Source of the DNA: VGCC01 sp964495555
Lineage (GTDB): Bacteria > Actinomycetota > Actinomycetes > S36-B12
Reading direction: 5' to 3'
Assembly: GCA_964495555.1 (NCBI GenBank)
Contig: CAZBWA010000002.1
Span: forward strand, 1 to 64,000
DNA length: 64,000 bases
Position 1 is the first letter of the stretch. Each line of letters starts with the position of its first letter. Both the position numbers and the translations under genes were made by a program. Shown one piece after another: positions 34,024-41,715 of this stretch. Below the pieces are notes generated by a model that was given only the letters and a program-made list of their open reading frames with translations, did no database searches and was not told the origin of the DNA.

Positions 34024-34518
34024 ATGGCATCCACGGACGAGACCCTCTACGACCTGACCTTCACCCGCAACGACGGGCAGGAGGTGGACCTCGCCGACTT
34101 CGCCGGCAAGCCCGTGCTGATCGTCAACACGGCGAGCAAGTGCGGCTTCACCCCCCAGTACGAGGGATTGCAGAAGTTGTACGAGGAGTTCCAGGACCAG
34201 GGTCTGACCGTCATCGGCTTCCCCTGTGATCAGTTCGCCCACCAGGAGCCCGGGGACGACGAGGCGATCGCGACCTTCTGCTCACGGAACTACGGCGTGA
34301 CGTTCCCGCTCTCGACGAAGGTCGACGTCAACGGATCGAAGGCCCACCCCGTCTTCCGTTTCCTGAAGTCCCGCGCCGGCGGCCTCCTCGGCTCATCGGT
34401 GAAGTGGAACTTCACCAAGTTCCTCGTGTCACCCGACGGACGCACCGTCACGCGCTACGCGCCGAATACCAGTCCGGCCGCCATCGAGGATGACATCCGG
34501 CAGGCCCTGTCGTCATGA
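34024..34518 (+). CDS. Glutathione peroxidase-family thiol peroxidase
   Basis: 164 residues, normal length. It has the peroxidatic Cys40 in NTASKCGFTPQY, Gln74 in FAHQEP, and Trp in KWNFTKFLVSPDG, making the Cys/Gln/Trp active site; the residue is Cys, not selenocysteine. A further Cys in FPCDQF and one in TFCSRNYG could resolve it. Actinobacteria lack glutathione, so the reductant is probably thioredoxin or mycoredoxin (inference). It starts 19 nt after dnaE and is ATGA-coupled to the next gene. Confidence 0.93.
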   Translation: MASTDETLYDLTFTRNDGQEVDLADFAGKPVLIVNTASKCGFTPQYEGLQKLYEEFQDQGLTVIGFPCDQFAHQEPGDDEAIATFCSRNYGVTFPLSTKVDVNGSKAHPVFRFLKSRAGGLLGSSVKWNFTKFLVSPDGRTVTRYAPNTSPAAIEDDIRQALSS

Positions 34519-35039
34519 GCGTGCAGCGGCGGGCCACGTTCGTCGTGGCCGCCGGCCTCGTATTCGGGCTGGTAATCGGCGCAGGGCTGGGCGTGCTCTG
34601 GTGGCGGCTCGTCCCGCGCGTCCCCCTGGTCATCCGCCCCGACGGTTCGGCGCCTCAGGGCTTCCAGCCCGAGGGGTATGCCGCCTCGGACGTCGTGTTC
34701 GCCCTGCTCGGGCTGGTCGCGGGCATCGCGCTCACCGTCGGTTTGGCGCGGATGCGACGCGAGCATCTGCTCTCCGTGCTCGCCGCCGCGCTGGTCGGAG
34801 CCGCCGTGGGAACGGCGGCGATGTGGTGGGTGGGATCACGTCTCGGGTCGGTGGACATCGAAGGGTTGGTGGCGACCACGCAGACCGAGATGGTGGTCGA
34901 CGGGCCTCTTCAAGTGACTATGCCCGCCGCTTACCTCACATGGGGACTCGGCTCAGCGATCGTCGTGACGATCCTGGCCTTTGGGGACGTCATGCACGGT
35001 CGGTGGAGCTCGCGATCGGAGCGACGATCGCGCTCGTGA
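34515..35039 (+). CDS. Four-span membrane protein, DUF2567-like
   Basis: 174 residues with four hydrophobic segments (about residues 7-30, 58-78, 84-105 and 138-158) and a basic C-terminus (RWSSRSERRSRS). The layout and GLxWWxLxP near the first helix resemble actinobacterial DUF2567 proteins; I am not certain of the family. It is ATGA-coupled to the peroxidase gene and its last 50 nt overlap the convergent ybaK gene, so the C-terminal tail is encoded antisense to the YbaK C-terminus. Confidence 0.65.
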   Translation: MSVQRRATFVVAAGLVFGLVIGAGLGVLWWRLVPRVPLVIRPDGSAPQGFQPEGYAASDVVFALLGLVAGIALTVGLARMRREHLLSVLAAALVGAAVGTAAMWWVGSRLGSVDIEGLVATTQTEMVVDGPLQVTMPAAYLTWGLGSAIVVTILAFGDVMHGRWSSRSERRSRS

Positions 35040-35475
35040 CCGAGACGAGGTCCGCGGGTGACAACGAGACCTCGAATCCACGGCGCCCGGCGCTCACGTA
35101 GATGTTCGGGTGCTCGAGTGCGCTGTCGTCGAGCACCGTGCGCGCCGAGGTCTTCTGCCCGAAGGGACTGATTCCCCCGACGACGTACCCGGTCAGGCGT
35201 TCGGCTGTCGCCACCGGACACGTGTCCACACGCTTCACACCCAGGGCACGCGCCAGTGCCTTGACATCCACTTGCGACGTCACCGGGACGATCGCCGCAG
35301 CAGGATGACGCGCGTCGAGCAGGAAGAGAATGGTCTTGAACACGACCGCGGGGTCTACGCCCATCTCCCGCGCCGCCTCGATCCCGAAGGATCGCTCGCG
35401 AGTGTCGTGGTCGTAGGAGTGGACCTCGTACGGGACACCGGACTCGGTCAGGACGCGCACGGCGGGCGTGGACAT
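34990..35475 (-). CDS. ybaK: Cys-tRNA(Pro) deacylase YbaK/EbsC family
   Basis: 161 residues of the YbaK editing fold: PAVRVLTESGVPYEVHSY at the start, VFKTILFL with the conserved Lys, VPVTSQVDVKALARALGVK, VVGGISPFGQK, and YVSAGRRGFEVSLSPADL at the end. It hydrolyses mischarged Cys-tRNA(Pro). Its ATG overlaps the stop of the LON-domain gene by one base (TGATG), so the two form an operon. Confidence 0.93.
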   Translation of the reverse strand: MSTPAVRVLTESGVPYEVHSYDHDTRERSFGIEAAREMGVDPAVVFKTILFLLDARHPAAAIVPVTSQVDVKALARALGVKRVDTCPVATAERLTGYVVGGISPFGQKTSARTVLDDSALEHPNIYVSAGRRGFEVSLSPADLVSVTSAIVAPIASSTDRA

Positions 35476-36143
35476 CAGTTGATCGAGCCCGCCTCACCCA
35501 GGTCCACGGAGGGCACCGCGCCGAACGTGCGGAGGAACGTGGTCTCGCGTGCCAGGAGGGCGTGGGCGAGCACCAGGCGCTCGTCCGTCGATGGGGCGGA
35601 TAGCAGTGCGTTGCGTTCGTCCGGGGGGACGACGAGTGCGGCCGTGACGAGGAAGCTCAGGACGGTCGGGTCGTCGGGCAGTTCCTGCGTGGTCTCGTCC
35701 TCCTGCCCGACGCGCGAGGCGAGCACCGCGCGATAGGTGCCGAAAGCCTCGGCCACCTCGCGTGCCAGGACGTGGGCCCGCGGTGAGGGTTCGGGCTCGT
35801 CGAGGTAGCTGACCTCAGCGCGGATCAGGGGCATGGACGTGTCGACCTCGTCGATCAGGAACCGTCGACGCCCGATGGTGGTGATGTCGAAGCGGCCATC
35901 GTCGAGTCGCTCGATCGAACGGACCAGCACCTCGATCCCCACGGGGTAGAGGGCGTCGATCCCGTCGTGCTCGGGGGAGCGTCCCGGGCGGATGGACGTG
36001 ATGCCGAAGACACGGTCGTCCTCGGGGAGGAGCAGGAGATCCTCCATCAGGCTGCGATAGCGGGGCTCGAAGATATGGAGCGGCATGACCAGCCCCGGGA
36101 CGAGCACCGTCGTCAGGGGAAACAGGGCCAGGGTCGTGGACAC
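35475..36143 (-). CDS. LON peptidase N-terminal (substrate-binding) domain protein
   Basis: 222 residues. It consists of the LON N domain only: LALFPLTTVLVPGLVMPLHIFEPRYRSLMEDLL at the start, VGIEVLVRSIERLDDGRFDITTIGRRRF, and a helical C-terminal half. There is no AAA or protease domain. Function of stand-alone LonN proteins is unknown; a substrate-recognition or regulatory role is inferred. The GTG start at 36143 has no ribosome site, but TACGCT begins 12 nt upstream, so it is probably leaderless. Confidence 0.9.
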   Translation of the reverse strand: MSTTLALFPLTTVLVPGLVMPLHIFEPRYRSLMEDLLLLPEDDRVFGITSIRPGRSPEHDGIDALYPVGIEVLVRSIERLDDGRFDITTIGRRRFLIDEVDTSMPLIRAEVSYLDEPEPSPRAHVLAREVAEAFGTYRAVLASRVGQEDETTQELPDDPTVLSFLVTAALVVPPDERNALLSAPSTDERLVLAHALLARETTFLRTFGAVPSVDLGEAGSIN

Positions 36144-36166
36144 CTCTGCAGCGTAAACTCCGCCGA
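36144..36166. promoter_or_regulatory. Divergent overlapping leaderless promoters, LON gene and hisD
   Basis: Only 23 bp separate the two GTG starts. On the minus strand TACGCT (36155 down to 36150) starts 12 nt from the LON GTG; on the plus strand TAAACT (36154-36159) starts 13 nt from the hisD GTG. The two hexamers share bases 36154-36155, so RNA polymerase can use only one at a time. Neither gene has a Shine-Dalgarno. Confidence 0.6.
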
Positions 36167-37483
36167 GTGATGCGTCGGGTGGACCTCCGAGGACGCGCCT
36201 TCCGCGCCTCCGATGTCGTGCCGCGCGCCAGTATGGAGGTCGCAGACGCGGCCGAGCGGGTGCGTCCGATCATTGACGATGTACGTCACCACGGCGCCGA
36301 TGCCGTGGCGCGGTGGTCCCAGAGCCTCGACGGCGTGGTCCCGCCATCCCTGCGGGTCCCCGTGGAGCGCCTGCGTGCCGCAGCCGAGGCGCTGGACCCG
36401 GTGGTCCGGGCAGCCCTGACCGAGGCGATCCGACGTGCGCGGATGGTGCACGAGGATCAGCGCCGGACGGAGACCACCACCCTCGTGGCCGCCGGTGGCT
36501 CGGTCACCCAGCGCTGGGTGCCCGTGGAGCGCGTCGGTCTCTACGTTCCCGCGGGTCGTGCCGTCTATCCGAGCAGCGTCGTGATGAATGTCGTGCCGGC
36601 GCAGGTGGCCGGGGTCGCGTCCCTCGCCGTCGTGAGTGCCCCCCAGCGCGATCACGACGGGTGGCCGCACCCGGTGATCCTCGCCGCATGTCACCTCCTC
36701 GGCGTGGACGAGGTCTACGCCGTCGGAGGAGCACAGGCCGTAGCGATGCTCGCATTCGGCGTCGACCTCCCCGGCGGCGGACAGTGCGCACCGGTGGACC
36801 TGGTCACCGGCCCCGGGAACATCTACGTGACTGCGGCCAAGCGTGCGCTGCAGGGCGTGATCGGGATCGACTCCGAGGCTGGGCCCACCGAGGTGGCCGT
36901 CCTCGCCGATGACACCGGTGATGCCCGCTTCATTGCTGCCGATCTCATCAGCCAGGCCGAGCACGATGTCGTCGCCGCGGCGGTCCTCGTCACCACGAGC
37001 CAGAGCCTGGCCGATGATGTTGCACGGAATCTCGAGGCGCAGGTCGCGGTGACGAAGCACTCCGAGCGCATCCGTGAGGCTCTGGGGGGTCAGCAGAGCG
37101 CGATCATCGTCGTGGACGATCTCGATTCCGGCATCGCAGTCATCGACGCCTACGCCGCCGAGCACCTCGAGATCCATACGCGCGACGCACGAACCGTGGC
37201 CGATCGCATCCGCAATGCGGGTGCCATCTTCGTCGGACCGTGGGCGCCGGTCTCGCTCGGTGACTACTGCGCCGGCAGCAACCACGTCCTTCCCACGTCG
37301 GGATCGGCGCGGCACTCCTCGGGCCTGTCCGTCCAGACCTTCCTGCGCGGTATCCAGGTCATCGACTACTCCGAGGGGGCGCTCGCCGACGTCGCGCCGC
37401 ATGTCGTCGCGCTCGCCGAAGCCGAGGACCTCCCGGCCCACGGCCAGGCGATCACCATCAGAACGGGTAACCCGCGACTGTGA
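36167..37483 (+). CDS. hisD: Histidinol dehydrogenase
   Basis: 438 residues. It shows GLYVPAGRAVYPSSVVMNVVPA (about residues 124-145), the signature stretch VDLVTGPGNIYVTAAKRALQG, IDSEAGPTEVAVLADD, DLISQAEHD with zinc ligands, EHLEIHT and CAGSNHVLPT. It catalyses the last two oxidations of histidine synthesis. GTG 36167 fits the leaderless spacing; ATG 36170 is the alternative. It starts the his operon and overlaps hisC by 4 nt. Confidence 0.96.
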   Translation: MMRRVDLRGRAFRASDVVPRASMEVADAAERVRPIIDDVRHHGADAVARWSQSLDGVVPPSLRVPVERLRAAAEALDPVVRAALTEAIRRARMVHEDQRRTETTTLVAAGGSVTQRWVPVERVGLYVPAGRAVYPSSVVMNVVPAQVAGVASLAVVSAPQRDHDGWPHPVILAACHLLGVDEVYAVGGAQAVAMLAFGVDLPGGGQCAPVDLVTGPGNIYVTAAKRALQGVIGIDSEAGPTEVAVLADDTGDARFIAADLISQAEHDVVAAAVLVTTSQSLADDVARNLEAQVAVTKHSERIREALGGQQSAIIVVDDLDSGIAVIDAYAAEHLEIHTRDARTVADRIRNAGAIFVGPWAPVSLGDYCAGSNHVLPTSGSARHSSGLSVQTFLRGIQVIDYSEGALADVAPHVVALAEAEDLPAHGQAITIRTGNPRL

Positions 37484-38595
37484 CCTCCGACTTCAATCCG
37501 CCGATCCGCGAGGATCTCGTCGGAGTGGTGGCCTACGGCGCACCCCAGGACGAAGGACTCGTGCGCCTCAACGTCAACGAGAACCCGTTCCCGCTGCCAG
37601 CCGCCGTCGTCGACGCCCTCGCCGAGGCGACGCGGCGCGTCGCCGGGGATCTCAATCGCTACCCCGATCGGGATGCGGAACGACTCCGCGCCGACCTTGC
37701 GACCTACTTGGCGCGCGAATCCGGCGTCGACATCACGCCCACGCGTATCTGGGCGGCCAACGGCTCCAATGAAGTGATGCACCACATCCTGCTCGCGTTC
37801 GGTGGGCCGGGACGCACGGCGCTCACCTTCCCTCCGACCTACTCCATGTATCCGGAGTACGCGCGGGACACCTTCACCCGTCTTGTCTCCGTGCCGCGGA
37901 CCGCCGAGTTCACCATCGATGTGCCACGTGCCGCCCAGGAGATCCGCGATCGTCACCCCGCGGTGGTGCTGGTGGCGTCACCGAACAATCCGACGGGTAC
38001 GGGCATCTCGCTCGAGGACTTGGCGACCCTCGCCTCCTCCGCGCGGGACGTCGGTGGACTCCTCGTCGTCGACGAGGCCTATGCGGAGTTCCGGCATGCG
38101 GGCGTCCCCAGCGCGCTCGAGCTCCTGGGCAACCACCCGAATGTCATCGTGACGCGCACCATGAGCAAGGCCTTCGGGTTCGCCGGCGCGCGGGTGGGCT
38201 ATGCCGCTGCAGCATCGACGGACCTCGTCGAGGCGATGCGGATTGTGCGATTGCCCTACCACCTGTCAGCCATCACGCAGGCCATCGCGAGTGCGGCGCT
38301 CGCGCACGCCGATGCGCTCCAGGAACAGGTGGACCTCCTGCGGTCGGAGCGTGATCGCGTCGAGGGCGAACTCCGGACGGCGGGGTTCGAGGTTGCTCCC
38401 TCGGAGGCGAACTTCCTGATGTTCGGGCGCTTCGCGGATTCGGCCGCCGTCTGGCAAGCGATCCGCGATCGCGGTGTGCTCATCCGCCAGGTGGGCCCGG
38501 CCGGGTGGTTGCGCGTGTCCGTCGGAACACCCGAGGAGAACGATAGATTCATCTCCACCCTGCTGGACGTCGACGCCGTGCGGAGAGAGACATGA
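37480..38595 (+). CDS. hisC: Histidinol-phosphate aminotransferase
   Basis: 371 residues, PLP fold type I. It contains RLNVNENPFPLP near the N-terminus, NGSNEVMHHILLAFG, SPNNPTGTGISL, VDEAYAEF with the PLP-ring Asp, and TRTMSKAFGFAGARVGYA with the Schiff-base Lys. It converts imidazole acetol phosphate to histidinol phosphate. GTG start within the hisD stop; ATGA to hisB. Confidence 0.96.
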   Translation: MTSDFNPPIREDLVGVVAYGAPQDEGLVRLNVNENPFPLPAAVVDALAEATRRVAGDLNRYPDRDAERLRADLATYLARESGVDITPTRIWAANGSNEVMHHILLAFGGPGRTALTFPPTYSMYPEYARDTFTRLVSVPRTAEFTIDVPRAAQEIRDRHPAVVLVASPNNPTGTGISLEDLATLASSARDVGGLLVVDEAYAEFRHAGVPSALELLGNHPNVIVTRTMSKAFGFAGARVGYAAAASTDLVEAMRIVRLPYHLSAITQAIASAALAHADALQEQVDLLRSERDRVEGELRTAGFEVAPSEANFLMFGRFADSAAVWQAIRDRGVLIRQVGPAGWLRVSVGTPEENDRFISTLLDVDAVRRET

Positions 38596-39191
38596 ACCCC
38601 AGAACCGCGACCATCGAGCGCTCGACCAAGGAGAGCGAGGTCTTCGTCGAGGTGAACCTCGACGGTGCCGGTGTCTCCGAGATCGACACCGGCGTGCCGT
38701 TCTTCGACCACATGCTGGCCCAGTTGGCCAAGCACGGCGGATTGGACCTCACGGTGCGCACCCGGGGTGACCTGGAGGTGGACGCGCACCACACGGTGGA
38801 GGACACTGCGCTGGCACTCGGGCAGGCGATCAACGCCGCTCTCGGGGACCGCAGCGGCCTGCGCAGATTCGGTGACGCGCTCGTGCCCCTCGACGAATGT
38901 CTCGTGCAATCGGCGGTGGATCTCTCCGGACGTCCGTACCTCGTCCACGAGGAGCCCGACCTTGTGGAACTGATCGGGTCCTACGACACCACGCTGACCC
39001 GGCACATCTGGGAGTCACTCGTCGCCACGGCGCAGATCACCCTGCACGTGCGCGTGCTCTCCGGTCGTAACGCCCACCATGTCGTCGAGGCCCAGTTCAA
39101 GTCGGTGGCGCGCGCTCTACGCGATGCCGTCGCCCGTGACCCGCGTGTCGTCGGTGTGCCTTCGACGAAGGGAACGTTGACCGCATCGTGA
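38592..39191 (+). CDS. hisB: Imidazoleglycerol-phosphate dehydratase
   Basis: 199 residues, the monofunctional form without a phosphatase domain. The two metal-binding His motifs are visible: FFDHMLAQLAKHGG (about residues 37-50) with DAHHTVEDTA, and HHVVEAQFKSVARALRDA. So histidinol phosphatase must be encoded elsewhere. Coupled by 4-nt overlaps to hisC and hisH. Confidence 0.97.
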   Translation: MNPRTATIERSTKESEVFVEVNLDGAGVSEIDTGVPFFDHMLAQLAKHGGLDLTVRTRGDLEVDAHHTVEDTALALGQAINAALGDRSGLRRFGDALVPLDECLVQSAVDLSGRPYLVHEEPDLVELIGSYDTTLTRHIWESLVATAQITLHVRVLSGRNAHHVVEAQFKSVARALRDAVARDPRVVGVPSTKGTLTAS

Positions 39192-39835
39192 CGTCCGTGG
39201 TGGTCCTGGACTACGGCTCGGGCAATCTCCGCTCCGCGCAGCGTGCACTGGAGCGTGCCGGTGCGCAGGTGGACGTGACCGCGGATCCCGTACGTGTCCA
39301 GGAGTGTGACGGACTGGTGGTCCCCGGCGTCGGTGCCTTCGCCTCGTGCATGGAGGGCCTCCGGGCTATCGGCGGTGATGCGCTGATCGATCGTCGCCTC
39401 GCCGGTGGACGACCCGTCCTCGGGATATGCGTGGGGATGCAGATCCTGTTCGAATCCGGTGTGGAGAACGGCGTCACCACGGAAGGACTGGGTCAGTTCC
39501 CCGGCGTCGTGGAGCGACTCGATGCGCCGGTGCTCCCGCACATGGGGTGGGACACGGTGCGGACATCGCCGGAGTCCGCGCTCCTGCGTGAACTCGACGG
39601 GCGCATGTTCTATTTCGTGCACAGCTACGGAGTACGCGCGTGGGACTGGGTGGGAACCGATCCGCGACGACCAGCACCCGTCGTCAGCTGGTGCGACTAC
39701 GGCGCGCCCTTCATCGCGGTGATCGAGAACGGACCGTTGTCCGGGACCCAATTCCACCCCGAGAAGTCAGGTGACGCTGGAGCGGCGCTCCTGGCCACGT
39801 GGGTGGGGTCGCTACGCGGCCCCTCGCTACTGTGA
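39188..39835 (+). CDS. hisH: Imidazole glycerol phosphate synthase, glutaminase subunit HisH
   Basis: 215 residues, class I glutamine amidotransferase. It has YGSGNLRSAQRAL, VVPGVGAFASCM, the nucleophile elbow LGICVGMQILFE, and the His/Glu pair in GTQFHPEKSGDAG. It supplies ammonia to HisF. GTGA overlap with hisB. Confidence 0.96.
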   Translation: MTSVVVLDYGSGNLRSAQRALERAGAQVDVTADPVRVQECDGLVVPGVGAFASCMEGLRAIGGDALIDRRLAGGRPVLGICVGMQILFESGVENGVTTEGLGQFPGVVERLDAPVLPHMGWDTVRTSPESALLRELDGRMFYFVHSYGVRAWDWVGTDPRRPAPVVSWCDYGAPFIAVIENGPLSGTQFHPEKSGDAGAALLATWVGSLRGPSLL

Positions 39836-39839
39836 CCCG
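39828..39839 (+). promoter_or_regulatory. Internal leaderless promoter -10 of priA
   Basis: TACTGT at 39828-39833 starts 12 nt before ATG 39840 and overlaps the last codons of hisH. The hisH-priA junction is one of the few in this operon without a 4-nt overlap, which supports an independent internal start. Confidence 0.5.
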
Positions 39840-40601
39840 ATGCTGACACTCCTTCCCGCAGTCGACGTCGCCAATGGCCAGGCCGTGCGCCTCGTGCAGG
39901 GTGCCGCGGGCAGTGAGACCGTGTACGGCGCCCCCCTCGACGCCGCGACCCAGTGGGTCCGTCAGGGAGCCACATGGATTCACCTGGTGGATCTCGACGC
40001 CGCTTTCGGTCGCGGCTCCAATGCCGATCTCATCACGTTCGTCGTGCGTCACCTGCGTGACCAGGTCCACGTCGAACTGTCCGGGGGCATCCGCGACGAC
40101 GAGTCGTTGGCGTGGGCGCTGGGGACCGGATGCACGCGTGTGAACATCGGCACCGCGGCCCTCGAAGACCCCGACTGGACCGAGCGCGTCATCGCCGAGC
40201 ACGGCGATCGCATCGCGGTCAGTCTCGATGTCCGCGGTCACACGCTGGCTGCGCGCGGGTGGACCCAGGAGGGCGGTGACCTGTGGGAGGCCCTCGGGCG
40301 TCTCGATGCCGCCGGGTGCGCGCGCTACGTGGTGACCGACGTGTCCAAGGACGGCACCATGAAGGGCCCCAACTTCCATCTCCTGCGCGACGTCTGCTCG
40401 GCGACGCAGCGTCCCGTGATCGCGTCGGGGGGCATCGCGCACTTGGAGGACCTCCACAAGCTGGCGGACATGGCCCCGCACGGGATCGAGGGGGCGATCA
40501 TCGGTCGCGCCCTCTACGACGGTGCGTTCAGCCTCGCCGAGGCCATCGCAGCGCTCGAGCCTCGGTTCGATCCATATGAGTGGGGCCCGCCGCGGCCATG
40601 A
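39840..40601 (+). CDS. priA: PriA, bifunctional HisA/TrpF isomerase
   Basis: 253-residue beta/alpha barrel. N-terminal LPAVDVANGQAVRLVQG carries the catalytic Asp; WIHLVDLDAAFGRGSN, VELSGGIRDDESL, and the second catalytic region YVVTDVSKDGTMKGPN follow; IASGGIAHLEDL is the phosphate site. The RGSN and early Arg arrangement is that of actinobacterial PriA, which isomerises both ProFAR and phosphoribosyl anthranilate. No trpF is present in the trp gene set here, consistent with dual function. ATGA overlap with hisF. Confidence 0.9.
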   Translation: MLTLLPAVDVANGQAVRLVQGAAGSETVYGAPLDAATQWVRQGATWIHLVDLDAAFGRGSNADLITFVVRHLRDQVHVELSGGIRDDESLAWALGTGCTRVNIGTAALEDPDWTERVIAEHGDRIAVSLDVRGHTLAARGWTQEGGDLWEALGRLDAAGCARYVVTDVSKDGTMKGPNFHLLRDVCSATQRPVIASGGIAHLEDLHKLADMAPHGIEGAIIGRALYDGAFSLAEAIAALEPRFDPYEWGPPRP

Positions 40602-41377
40602 CGCTCGCGGTCCGCGTGATCCCGTGCCTCGATGTCGACGACGGCCGGGTCGTCAAGGGGGTCAACTTCACCAATCTCACCGATGCGGGTGATCCCGTCG
40701 AGTTGGCGGCGGCCTATGACGCTGCGGGAGCCGACGAGCTCGTGTTCCTCGACATCACCGCCTCCAGCAGCGGGCGGGCGACCATGCTCGACGTCGTGCG
40801 CCGCACCGCGGACACGGTGTTCATCCCGGTGACCGTCGGCGGGGGAGTCCGATCGGTGGAGGACTTCGACTCCCTCCTGCGTGCGGGTGCGGACAAGGTC
40901 GGCGTCAATACCGCAGCGATCACCGATCCCGATCTCCTGAGTCGCGCAGCGCGGCGGTTCGGTGCGCAGTGCGTGGTCCTCTCCCTCGACGTCCGGCGGT
41001 GCCAGGGCGACACCGTGACGCCGAGCGGCTTCGAGGTGACCACGCACGGCGGGCGTCGGGGGACCGGCATGGACGCCGTCGCATGGGCCCGCGAGGGGCA
41101 GGAGCGCGGTGCCGGAGAGATCCTGCTGAACTCGATGGACGCCGACGGCACTCGAGCGGGATTCGATCTGGAACTGATCGCGGCGGTGCGCGGAGTGGTG
41201 TCGATCCCGATCATCGCCAGCGGGGGAGCGGGGGCGCCCGCGGACTTCCCACCTGCCGTCGTCGCAGGTGCCGACGCGGTCCTGGCTGCCAGCATCTTCC
41301 ACTTCGGCACGGTCGCCATCGACGAGGTCAAGGCGGCGCTGACCGAGGCCGGATTCCCGGTGCGCGGCAGGATGTGA
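40598..41377 (+). CDS. hisF: Imidazole glycerol phosphate synthase, cyclase subunit HisF
   Basis: 259-residue barrel. It opens RVIPCLDVDDGRVVKGVNF with the catalytic Asp, then DELVFLDITASSSGR, VGGGVRSVEDF, and the second catalytic Asp in EILLNSMDADGTRAGFD; IIASGGAGAPADF is the phosphate site. It uses HisH-derived ammonia to make imidazole glycerol phosphate and AICAR. Confidence 0.97.
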   Translation: MTLAVRVIPCLDVDDGRVVKGVNFTNLTDAGDPVELAAAYDAAGADELVFLDITASSSGRATMLDVVRRTADTVFIPVTVGGGVRSVEDFDSLLRAGADKVGVNTAAITDPDLLSRAARRFGAQCVVLSLDVRRCQGDTVTPSGFEVTTHGGRRGTGMDAVAWAREGQERGAGEILLNSMDADGTRAGFDLELIAAVRGVVSIPIIASGGAGAPADFPPAVVAGADAVLAASIFHFGTVAIDEVKAALTEAGFPVRGRM

Positions 41378-41379
41378 CC

Positions 41380-41715
41380 ATGGCGCTCGTCGACGATCTC
41401 GGTGTCCGATTCGACTCCGCCGGCCTTGTTCCTGTGATCGCCCAGCAATGGGACTCCGGCGAAGTCCTCATGATGGCGTGGATGGATGCGGAGGCACTCC
41501 AGCGCACGCTCGACACCGGCGAGGCTACGTACTTCTCCCGGAGCCGTCAGCAGCAATGGATCAAGGGTGAGACATCGGGACACCGGCAACATGTCCGCGA
41601 GGTCCGTATCGACTGCGACGGGGACAGTCTGCTCATCCTCGTGGATCAGACCGGGCCGGCGTGTCACACAGGTCAGCGCAGCTGCTTCGACACCGCGCGC
41701 ACGGTGATCACGTGA
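41380..41715 (+). CDS. hisI: Phosphoribosyl-AMP cyclohydrolase
   Basis: 111 residues, the HisI domain alone without the HisE pyrophosphohydrolase. Signatures are VLMMAWMDAEAL, TYFSRSRQQQWIKGETSGHRQ, and metal ligands in DCDGDSLLILVDQTGPACHTGQRSCF. HisE and HisG must lie elsewhere. It starts 2 nt after hisF and overlaps trpE as GTGA. Confidence 0.97.
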   Translation: MALVDDLGVRFDSAGLVPVIAQQWDSGEVLMMAWMDAEALQRTLDTGEATYFSRSRQQQWIKGETSGHRQHVREVRIDCDGDSLLILVDQTGPACHTGQRSCFDTARTVIT

